64,000 nucleotides of DNA from Klebsiella sp. WP3-W18-ESBL-02 (GTDB taxonomy: Bacteria > Pseudomonadota > Gammaproteobacteria > Enterobacterales > Enterobacteriaceae), in contig NZ_AP021972.1 in NCBI RefSeq assembly GCF_014168815.1, positions 1,426,001 to 1,490,000 on the forward strand, in the 5' to 3' direction. This document shows positions 33,176 through 40,949 of this stretch, one piece after another (the first letter of the stretch is position 1; every line of letters begins with the position of its first letter). Under the pieces are notes generated by a model, which worked only from the letters and a program-made list of their open reading frames with translations, was not told the origin of the DNA and made no database searches. The translations under genes were made by a program, and so were the position numbers.

Positions 33176-33267
33176 TTTTCAGCAATGTGAGTGACAAGGC
33201 GCTGTGTTCTTTCAATAACCAAGACGGTGTTGTTTGCAGTACAGAGTATAAGCATCACATAAAGATA

Positions 33268-33297
33268 AAAGGCGACATCCTGTGTCGCCTTTTTTTG
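33268..33297. terminator. terminator between ypfM and acrD
   Basis: A 10-bp stem AAAGGCGACA/TGTCGCCTTT with loop TCCTG is followed by a T-run on the plus strand. The A-run on the left makes it usable for acrD on the minus strand too. Confidence 0.88.
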
Positions 33298-33334
33298 TGG
33301 CTGCGTGAACCCCCTCCTGCGAGGGGCTGAGGAC

Positions 33335-36300
33335 TTATTCCTGCTTTTCTTTCAGCGGGAAGCGTCGACGCACCAGCACAAAGAACAGCGGCACGAAGAA
33401 GATAGCCAGCACCGTGGCGGATATCATCCCGCCAACTACGCCGGTGCCTACCGCGTGCTGGCCGCCTGAGCCCGCGCCGGTGGTGAGCGCCATTGGCAGC
33501 ACGCCGAAGATAAATGCCAGCGACGTCATCAGAATCGGGCGCAGACGCTGGCGACAGGCTTCGAGCGTTGCCGACATCAGGTCTTCGCCTTTCTGGTTCA
33601 TTTCGTTGGCAAATTCAACAATCAGGATGGCGTTCTTTGCCGAGAGCCCGATGACGGTCAGGAGCCCTACCTGGAAGTAGACGTCGTTCTCCAGGCCGCG
33701 CATCCAGGTGGCCAGCAGCGCGCCGATAACTCCCAGCGGGACAACCAGCATCACCGAGAATGGCACCGACCAGCTTTCATACAGCGCCGCCAGACACAGG
33801 AACACCACCAGCAGTGAAATAGCGTACAGCGCCGGCGCCTGCGCGCCGGAGAGGCGTTCCTGGTAAGACATCGCCGTCCATTCCAGGCCAAATCCGGAAG
33901 GCAGCTGCTGCACCAGATTCTCCATGACATCCATTGCCGTACCGGTGCTGACGCCCGGCGCGGCTTCGCCGACAATCTCTACCGCCGAATAGCCGTTATA
34001 GCGTTCCAGACGCGGTGAGCCCGTTTCCCAGCGAGAGGTGGCGAAGGCGGAGAAGGGCACCATCTGGCCCGCGCTGTTGCGCACATACCACAGGTTGATA
34101 TCGTCCGGCAGCATGCGGTATTTCGCCGCGGCCTGCACGTAGACTTTCTTCACGCGCCCGCGATCCATAAAGTCATTCACGTAGCTTGAGCCCCATGCGG
34201 TTTGCAGCGTGTCGTTGATGTCGTCGATAGAGACGCCCAGCGCCTGCGCTTTGCGTTGATCGATATCGATTTGCAGCTGCGGGCTGTCGTCGAGGCCGTT
34301 ATGGCGCACGCGGGTCAGCTGCGGGTCCTGGCCCGCCAGCTCAAGCAGCTTGTCGCGTGCCGCCATCAGCGCGTCGTGTCCGGCGCCGCCGTGGTCCTGA
34401 AGCTCCATATCGAAGCCTGCGGAACTGCCCAGGCCGCTGATGGCCGGTGGGCTACTGGCGTAGACGCGCGCTTCCTTGATTTTGTTCAGCGCTTTGGTGG
34501 CGCGCTCGATAATGGCAAATGAGGTGCCGGTAGTGCTGTCGCGCTGGTCCCAATCTTTCAGGCGCACAAACATACGCGCCACGTTCTGGCCGTTACCGCC
34601 CGGGCCGGAGCCGATGGTCGCAAAGATAGAGGTAACGTTGTCCGGCTCATTTTTAAAGAAGTAGTCTTCGACTTTCTCAACCACCTTCAGCGTCTGCTGC
34701 TGGGTTGCACCGCTGGGTAGCTGTACCGAGGTGGTAAACATTCCGCGGTCTTCCAGCGGCAGGAAAGAAGAGGGCAGACGCAGGAACAGGAACACCATTC
34801 CGCCGAGGAGCACGACGTAAATCAGCATCCAGCGTACGCTGCGATGCAGAATTTTCGCTACGCCGGATTCATAGCGACGCGCGCTGGCGTCGAAGCTGCG
34901 GTTGAACCAGCCGAAGAAACCTTTCGTGCCGTGGGTTTCGCCTTTATGTACAGGCTTAAGGAGAGTGGCGCACAACGCGGGCGTAAGGATCATCGCCACC
35001 AGCACCGACAGCACCATGGCCGAAACGATCGTAATGGAAAACTGGCGATAGATAGCCCCGGTGGTACCGCCGAAGAAGGCCATCGGAATAAACACGGCCG
35101 ACAGCACCATGGCGATACCGACCAGCGCCCCCTGAATCTGGCCCATTGATTTTCGCGTGGCCTGCCTTGGCGAGAGCCCTTCGGTGCTCATGATACGCTC
35201 AACGTTTTCTACCACCACGATGGCGTCATCTACCAGCAGGCCGATGGCGAGCACCATGGCGAACATCGTCAGGGTGTTAATACTGTAGCCACAGGCGTAC
35301 AGCACCGAGAAGGTTCCCATCAGCACCACCGGCACGGCGATGGTTGGAATCAGCGTTGCACGGAAGTTCTGTAAGAACAGATACATGACCAGGAACACGA
35401 GCAGAATGGCTTCCAGCAGCGTTTTCACCACGTCTTTAATCGACGCCTTCACGAAGGAGGTGGTTTCGTAAGCGACTTTGTATTCCAGCCCGTGCGGGAA
35501 GTAGGCCTTCAGTTCATCCAGACGCTGAATCACGCGCTCGGCAGTGGCCATTTCGTTAGCCCCGGAGGCAAGCTTAATCCCCAGACCAGAGGCCGGGTTA
35601 CGGTTGTAGCGGCTAAGGTAGTCATACTTTTCGGCGCCCATTTCGACGGTGGCGACGTCGCCCAGCGTCACTTCTGAACCGTCCTGATTGACGCGCAGCG
35701 TGATATTACGGAACTGCTGCGGCGTTTGCAGCAGCGACTGGGCGTTGATGGTTGCGTTCAGCGCCTGTTTATCAACCGACGGCGTGCCGCCTAGCTGCCC
35801 GACGGCAATCTGCGCGTTCTGGGATTTAATCGCGCTGGTAACGTCGGCAGCCGTCATCTGATAGCTATTGAGCTTGGCCGGGTCGAGCCAAATACGCATG
35901 GAGTATTGGGAACCGTAGGCGTCAATATCGCCCACGCCGTCGACGCGGCTAAGCGGATCCTGAATGTTACTGGCGACATAGTCGGAAATATCTTGCTTAT
36001 CCATGCTGCCATCGGTAGAGACGAAGGCGATGGTCAGAATATTGGTATCCCCGGTTTTACGTACCGTTACGCCCTGATTTTGTACAGCCTGCGGGAGTTT
36101 GTTCATCGCAGTTTGTAGCTGGTTTTGCACCTGCTGTACCGCTTCATCCGGGTTGGTACCGGCGACGAAACTGAGGGTAATGCTGGCCTGACCGGTGGCG
36201 CTGCTCTGGGATGACATATACATCAGGTTATCGATGCCGGTCATATTCTGCTCGAGAACCTGCGTTACGGTATTCTCCAGCGTTTGCGCGGACGCGCCGG

Positions 36301-36448
36301 GATAGTTCGCCGTCACGCGAACGTTGGGAGGAGCGAGGTCGGGGTATTGCTCTACCGGTAAAGAAAAAATCGCCAGGGCCCCGGTAAGGCATAGCAGAAT
36401 TGCCAGCACCCAGGCAAAAATGGGGCGATCGATGAAGAAATTCGCCAT
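33335..36448 (-). CDS. acrD: RND multidrug efflux pump AcrD
   Basis: AcrD is the inner-membrane proton-driven pump that exports aminoglycosides, some anionic beta-lactams and bile salts with AcrA and TolC. The 1037 residues equal E. coli AcrD and are highly similar throughout. Features are 12 membrane segments, two large periplasmic loops, GLLVDDAIVVVENVERIM with the proton-relay Asp pair in TM4, and FANEMNQKGEDL near TM10-11. AcrD rather than AcrB is supported by the MANFFIDRPIFAWVLAILLC start, its place next to aegA and the BaeR box upstream. Confidence 0.97.
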   Translation of the reverse strand: MANFFIDRPIFAWVLAILLCLTGALAIFSLPVEQYPDLAPPNVRVTANYPGASAQTLENTVTQVLEQNMTGIDNLMYMSSQSSATGQASITLSFVAGTNPDEAVQQVQNQLQTAMNKLPQAVQNQGVTVRKTGDTNILTIAFVSTDGSMDKQDISDYVASNIQDPLSRVDGVGDIDAYGSQYSMRIWLDPAKLNSYQMTAADVTSAIKSQNAQIAVGQLGGTPSVDKQALNATINAQSLLQTPQQFRNITLRVNQDGSEVTLGDVATVEMGAEKYDYLSRYNRNPASGLGIKLASGANEMATAERVIQRLDELKAYFPHGLEYKVAYETTSFVKASIKDVVKTLLEAILLVFLVMYLFLQNFRATLIPTIAVPVVLMGTFSVLYACGYSINTLTMFAMVLAIGLLVDDAIVVVENVERIMSTEGLSPRQATRKSMGQIQGALVGIAMVLSAVFIPMAFFGGTTGAIYRQFSITIVSAMVLSVLVAMILTPALCATLLKPVHKGETHGTKGFFGWFNRSFDASARRYESGVAKILHRSVRWMLIYVVLLGGMVFLFLRLPSSFLPLEDRGMFTTSVQLPSGATQQQTLKVVEKVEDYFFKNEPDNVTSIFATIGSGPGGNGQNVARMFVRLKDWDQRDSTTGTSFAIIERATKALNKIKEARVYASSPPAISGLGSSAGFDMELQDHGGAGHDALMAARDKLLELAGQDPQLTRVRHNGLDDSPQLQIDIDQRKAQALGVSIDDINDTLQTAWGSSYVNDFMDRGRVKKVYVQAAAKYRMLPDDINLWYVRNSAGQMVPFSAFATSRWETGSPRLERYNGYSAVEIVGEAAPGVSTGTAMDVMENLVQQLPSGFGLEWTAMSYQERLSGAQAPALYAISLLVVFLCLAALYESWSVPFSVMLVVPLGVIGALLATWMRGLENDVYFQVGLLTVIGLSAKNAILIVEFANEMNQKGEDLMSATLEACRQRLRPILMTSLAFIFGVLPMALTTGAGSGGQHAVGTGVVGGMISATVLAIFFVPLFFVLVRRRFPLKEKQE

Positions 36449-36522
36449 CAGGATCCAAACCTCGTGTTGTTCATTTTTTTTACGTACAGAATTGCGAGAA
36501 ACACTGTAGCCGTAAGGCTCTC

Positions 36523-36540
36523 AGCAATCGTGGAGAAAAA
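36523..36540 (-). promoter_or_regulatory. BaeR box of acrD
   Basis: On the minus strand TTTTTCTCCACGATTGCT matches the reported BaeR box TTTTTCTCCATNATTGGC at 14 of 17 defined positions. It lies 75 bases upstream of the acrD start. BaeSR envelope-stress activation of acrD is known in E. coli and Salmonella. Confidence 0.75.
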
Positions 36541-36622
36541 AAGGAGATAATGTAAATTATCATGCCGTTTTTACGAAAGCTTTGCATAGCATGACGTAAG
36601 CGGCTTAAAGCCAATGAAACGT

Positions 36623-36648
36623 AATTTCATTTAAGATGAAATTTTTTG
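36623..36648. repeat. inverted repeat with T-run in the acrD-aegA region
   Basis: AATTTCAT-TTAAG-ATGAAATT is followed by TTTTT. It could be an operator or a weak plus-strand terminator upstream of aegA. No regulator is assigned. Confidence 0.5.
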
Positions 36649-36774
36649 ATCTGCCACAGCTAACCGACAAATAGTCGCGAATTCTGGACAAATGGACATT
36701 GCCTGTACGGTAGCTCCTCGGCTAATAAATAGGGCTTATAAATATAAGGTTTTATAACCATAGGCTGAGAGAGT

Positions 36775-38757
36775 ATGAACCGTTTTATTCGGGTGGATAG
36801 CCAAAAATGTATTGGATGTAGAGCATGTGAAGTGGCCTGTGTGATGTCGCATAACGATGAGCAACATGTGCTCGACGTCGCGCAGTTTTTGCCGCGCATC
36901 ACGGTCGTCAAAATGAATCAACAACGTGGCGCTGCGACCTGCCATCATTGTGAGGACGCCCCCTGCGCCCGCAGCTGCCCGAATGGCGCCATTCGTCAGG
37001 TCGATGACGCCATCCAGGTCGATCAGGCAAAGTGTATTGGCTGTAAATCCTGCGCCGTCGCCTGCCCGTTTGGCACCATGCAGATAGTCCTGGCGCCCGC
37101 AGCCGATGGCCGTGTCAAAGCCACCGCGCACAAATGTGACCTTTGTCAGACACGTCCGGGTGGACCGGCCTGCGTGGAAAACTGTCCGGCAGACGCGCTG
37201 CAGCTGATGACCAGCCAGCAGTTAACTGAGATTGCCCGCACCCGTCGTCTGCAGACGGCCTGTCGCGAAGCGCAGCCGTGGCATGGCGATACCCGGGCCG
37301 TAGCGCCAATCGCGCAGCGCAGCAAGGTGCAGCAGATGGCGCAAACGCCCGCGCGCGGCGAAGCTGATAAACTCAACCTGGCGGAACGTAAAACCGGTTT
37401 TGGCGAAATCTATTTGCCGCTGCGTGAAGATCAGGCTCAGCAGGCCTCCTCGCGCTGCCTGAGCTGCGGCGAGCACAGCGTCTGCGAATGGACCTGCCCG
37501 CTGCACAACCATATTCCACAGTGGATTGCGCGGGTGAACGCTGGCGATATCGATGCGGCGGTGGAGCTGTCGCATCAGACCAACCCGCTGCCGGAGATTA
37601 CCGGCCGCGTTTGCCCGCAGGACCGACTCTGCGAGGGGGCTTGTACTATCCGTGACGAACACGGTGCAGTGACCATCGGTAATATTGAACGCTATATCTC
37701 CGATCGCGCGCTGGCCAAAGGCTGGCGGCCGGATCTCGGCAATGTTGTCAGCAGCGGCAAGCGGGTGGCGATTATCGGTGCCGGGCCTGCGGGGCTGGCG
37801 TGTGCCGATATTCTGGTGCGCCAGGGCGTTGAGCCGGTGGTATTCGATCGTCATCCGGAAATCGGCGGCCTGCTGACTTTTGGCATTCCGGCGTTCAAGC
37901 TGGATAAATCGCTGATGGCCCGCCGCCGTGAAATTTTCACCGAGATGGGCATCCGCTTTGAGCTGAACTGCGAGATTGGCGCAGACATCACGCTGGACAC
38001 GCTGCTGAATGACTACGACGCAGTGTTCGTCGGCGTGGGGACCTATCGTTCCATGAAGGCCAACTTGCCGAATGAGGACGCGCCCGGCGTGTATGACGCG
38101 CTGCCGTTCCTGATTGCCAACACCAAGCAGGTGATGGGGCTCGGCGAGTTACCTGATGAACCGTATATCAACACCCAGGGGCTGAACGTGGTCGTGCTCG
38201 GCGGCGGTGATACGGCGATGGACTGCGTGCGTACCGCACTGCGTCACGGGGCAGAAAAAGTGACCTGCGCCTATCGTCGCGATGAAGCCAACATGCCGGG
38301 TTCGAAAAAAGAGGTCAAAAACGCTAAGGAAGAGGGGGCCGAGTTTGAATTCAACGTCCAGCCCGTGACCCTTGAACTGGATACCAGCGGCCGCGTGTGC
38401 GGCGTGCGCTTCCTGCGGACTCAGCTCGGCGAACCGGACGGCCAGGGGCGTCGCCGCCCGACACCCATTCCCGGCAGCGAGTTTGTGATGCCTGCCGATG
38501 CGGTGATCATGGCGTTTGGTTTCCATCCGCACAGCATGCCATGGCTGAACGCGCAGGGCGTTGAGGTGGACGACTGGGGACGCATTCGTGCGAACGTGCA
38601 TTCGCGCTATCGCTATCAGACCTCGAACCCCAAAATTTTTGCCGGCGGCGATGCGGTGCGCGGGGCCGACCTGGTGGTGACGGCCATGGCGGAAGGGCGC
38701 CATGCGGCGCAGGGGATCCTCGACTGGCTGGGCGTAAAAGTGACTCGCGCGCATTGA
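36775..38757 (+). CDS. aegA: AegA, ferredoxin-GltD-like FeS oxidoreductase
   Basis: The 660 residues (E. coli 659) join an N-terminal 4Fe-4S ferredoxin module (CIGCRACEVAC, CHHCEDAPC, CIGCKSCAVACPFG, CDLCQT) to a GltD-like flavoprotein. The second part has the Cys-rich CLSCGEHSVCEWTCP, an FAD loop IIGAGPAGLACAD near residue 330 and an NADPH loop VLGGGDTAMDCVRTA. In E. coli AegA is anaerobically expressed and needed for urate use under anoxia. The electron partners are not in this window. Confidence 0.95.
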   Translation: MNRFIRVDSQKCIGCRACEVACVMSHNDEQHVLDVAQFLPRITVVKMNQQRGAATCHHCEDAPCARSCPNGAIRQVDDAIQVDQAKCIGCKSCAVACPFGTMQIVLAPAADGRVKATAHKCDLCQTRPGGPACVENCPADALQLMTSQQLTEIARTRRLQTACREAQPWHGDTRAVAPIAQRSKVQQMAQTPARGEADKLNLAERKTGFGEIYLPLREDQAQQASSRCLSCGEHSVCEWTCPLHNHIPQWIARVNAGDIDAAVELSHQTNPLPEITGRVCPQDRLCEGACTIRDEHGAVTIGNIERYISDRALAKGWRPDLGNVVSSGKRVAIIGAGPAGLACADILVRQGVEPVVFDRHPEIGGLLTFGIPAFKLDKSLMARRREIFTEMGIRFELNCEIGADITLDTLLNDYDAVFVGVGTYRSMKANLPNEDAPGVYDALPFLIANTKQVMGLGELPDEPYINTQGLNVVVLGGGDTAMDCVRTALRHGAEKVTCAYRRDEANMPGSKKEVKNAKEEGAEFEFNVQPVTLELDTSGRVCGVRFLRTQLGEPDGQGRRRPTPIPGSEFVMPADAVIMAFGFHPHSMPWLNAQGVEVDDWGRIRANVHSRYRYQTSNPKIFAGGDAVRGADLVVTAMAEGRHAAQGILDWLGVKVTRAH

Positions 38758-38815
38758 CGATACCCGGGCTTCACGGCGTAATATGGCGCGAAAGCGTTAT
38801 CGCCGTGGAGCCCAC

Positions 38816-39391
38816 ATGTCCCTTAATATCAACGTCATCAAAGATCAAATCCTCTCTGACAACTACTTTGTCCTGCGCAATATTACCTACGATTTAACGC
38901 AGAAAAACGGTACGGTCGTGCGCCATAAGCGTGAAGTTTACGATCGCGGCAACGGTGCGACGGTGCTGCTGTACAACAGCCAAAAAAAGAGCGTGGTGCT
39001 GGTGCGCCAGTTCCGCGTGGCAACCTGGGTGAACGGCAATGCCGACGGTATGCTGATTGAAGCCTGCGCCGGGCTGCTCGACGACGACGATCCGGAAACC
39101 TGCATCCGCAAAGAGGCCATCGAAGAGACCGGCTACCAGGTGAGCCACGTACGTAAGGTCTTTCAACTGTATATGTCGCCGGGCGGCGTGACCGAAATCA
39201 TCCATTTCTTTATCGCGCAATACGATGACCGCCTGCGCGATAACGCCGGCGGCGGGGTCGATGATGAAGATATTGACGTGCTGGAACTGCCGTTTTCCCA
39301 GGCGCTGGAAAAGGTGCGCAGCGGCGAAATTTGCGACGGTAAGACGGTGATTTTACTTCAGTATCTTCATGCATCCGGCCTGATGGCGTAA
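38816..39391 (+). CDS. nudK: GDP-mannose pyrophosphatase NudK
   Basis: NudK hydrolyses GDP-mannose and related nucleotide sugars. The 191 residues equal E. coli NudK. The Nudix box runs GLLDDDDPETCIRKEAIEET and ends with GY, with all conserved Glu residues. The start ATG at 38816 gives MSLNINVIKDQILSDNYF; GTGGAG lies upstream. It follows aegA by 58 bases. Confidence 0.95.
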   Translation: MSLNINVIKDQILSDNYFVLRNITYDLTQKNGTVVRHKREVYDRGNGATVLLYNSQKKSVVLVRQFRVATWVNGNADGMLIEACAGLLDDDDPETCIRKEAIEETGYQVSHVRKVFQLYMSPGGVTEIIHFFIAQYDDRLRDNAGGGVDDEDIDVLELPFSQALEKVRSGEICDGKTVILLQYLHASGLMA

Positions 39392-39496
39392 TTTTGCCTG
39401 TAGCTCAATCCGATAAATCCGATTGAGGGTTGCCGCTTCGTCATCCAGGATAGCCCTGGTAAGTTGATGCTTTTTTCTTCTGGGGTTGTACCGTCC

Positions 39497-40546
39497 ATGC
39501 GTTACCGCGTTTTCCTTTTTATCTTCTGCATCGGGTGGCTCCCGACGTCGTCGACGTGGGCGGCGCCGGCGCAGCAGCTTTTCTCCGATTGGTTAGTCAC
39601 CTGCAATAATCAAAATTTCTGCGTGACCCGCAACGTAGGCCTGCACTATGGGCTGGTGATGACATTAAGCCGTAGCGCCGGGGCGCATACCGATGCGCAG
39701 CTGCGCATTGAGCTGGGCGGGCTGGTTAATCCGGTGGCGACCGTACCGGCGATTGAACCGCGGTTGCTGCTTGACGGTAAGCCGCTGAAGCTGAATGGTG
39801 AACGCTGGAAAGTTCAGCCGAAGCTGTTGACGACCGGCGATAGCGCCACGATCGATGCTTTCCTGCAGCTGATTCAGGATGCCCACGCGATGACCCTGGC
39901 GAGGGGCGTTCAGGTCATTTCATTGCAGGGGTTGAAGGCGGCACTGCTGTTTATCGACGCGCGCCAAAAACGGGTGGGCAATGAAACCGCGTGGGTAAGA
40001 AAAGGCGACGAGCCCCCGCTCAGCGTGCCGCCCGCGCCGGCGCTTAAGGCGGTGGCAAAAGTGAATGCCGCGCCGACGCCGTTGGGTCATGATGAGTACA
40101 ACGACCTGCTGGATTTTGCCACCTGGCGGATGAACAACGTGCAGTGTTCACTCGACCCCCTGCGTCGTGAAGTGTGGGTAACGGCGCTGACCGATGATAA
40201 GGCGCTGATCATGACCAGCTGCGAGTCTGGCGCTTATAACACCTTCTACCGTGCCTGGCTGGTGTCGCGAAAAAAACCGTTTGTGACGACGCCGATTCGC
40301 CTGCGTCTGCCGTTCGTGCCTTCCGGCAGCGAAGGGCGTGATATTGAGCTGGTCAATCTCACGTACAACGAAAAAAGCCGCGAGCTGGTGACGCTTGAAA
40401 AAGGCCGCGGCCTTGCCGACTGCGGTGTACAAACGCGCTGGCGCTACGACGGCCAGCGTTTTCGCCTGGTGCGCTACGCCGCGCAGCCGCAGTGTGATAA
40501 CTGGCAGGGGCCAGACGCCTGGGCAACACAGTGGGTTTCCGGCTAA
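39497..40546 (+). CDS. ypfG: YpfG family periplasmic protein (DUF1176)
   Basis: The 349 residues match E. coli YpfG (347 aa). A signal peptide of about 24 residues ends STWAAPA, followed by LFSDWLVTCNNQNFCVTRN, with several paired cysteines further on as expected in the oxidising periplasm (C214 region, C253 region, DCGV, QCDNW). Function is unknown. The start at 39497 (MRYRVFLFIFC) is chosen as the one directly before the signal peptide. Confidence 0.9.
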   Translation: MRYRVFLFIFCIGWLPTSSTWAAPAQQLFSDWLVTCNNQNFCVTRNVGLHYGLVMTLSRSAGAHTDAQLRIELGGLVNPVATVPAIEPRLLLDGKPLKLNGERWKVQPKLLTTGDSATIDAFLQLIQDAHAMTLARGVQVISLQGLKAALLFIDARQKRVGNETAWVRKGDEPPLSVPPAPALKAVAKVNAAPTPLGHDEYNDLLDFATWRMNNVQCSLDPLRREVWVTALTDDKALIMTSCESGAYNTFYRAWLVSRKKPFVTTPIRLRLPFVPSGSEGRDIELVNLTYNEKSRELVTLEKGRGLADCGVQTRWRYDGQRFRLVRYAAQPQCDNWQGPDAWATQWVSG

Positions 40547-40949
40547 CATTTTTCCCTTCCTCTGCGCCGCCTGATGACGGCGCATTCCCCCTATATCCTC
40601 GTGCGTCTAGCCTATCAACGTAATGATTAATTTAGCTATTCAGGATGATGGCTGAACATTATCGCGGTGAGGCATGATGATGCCAGGAGATGGCCAGACG
40701 CTTTGCCCATAGCCATTAGGTTATGGCTGGCATAACAAAAAAGCATATCTGGAAATCATGATCTTACTATCGATACTTGATAACATGTCAGACATAAATA
40801 GATAACAAAGACAGGCGTGTTCGCAAGAGTATGGCGGCCTTCAAAGTTTACCGGGCGGCCACAGGCGATACTAGGCGCTTCCCTTCGGGAGTGCATCAGG
40901 ACGTAATTGCGCTTCACCCTTTTAGTTCGATACGTGAAAGGAACCCTAA
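40547..40949. other. 403-bp region between ypfG and maeB
   Basis: E. coli carries tktB and talA at this place; neither is present. A hairpin TGCGCCG/CGGCGCA at 40563-40584 could end the ypfG transcript, though no T-run follows. A small inverted repeat AGCCAT/ATGGCT lies at 40711-40728. The rest is the maeB upstream region. No gene is seen. Confidence 0.65.

Larger units (their letters stand above)
36449..36774. other. 326-bp divergent region between acrD and aegA
   Basis: It holds a BaeR box (36523-36540), a GATAAT-GTAA-ATTATC inverted repeat (36546-36561) and a hairpin with T-run (36623-36648). The aegA start is preceded by GAGAG. No gene is seen. Confidence 0.65.

Noticed and set aside
39404..39427. 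CTCAATC/GATTGAG hairpin after nudK as terminator
   Set aside because: The loop is large and no T-run follows on the coding strand.
40711..40728. Small AGCCAT/ATGGCT inverted repeat upstream of maeB as operator
   Set aside because: Six-base arms occur often by chance in 400 bases; no matching regulator motif known to me.
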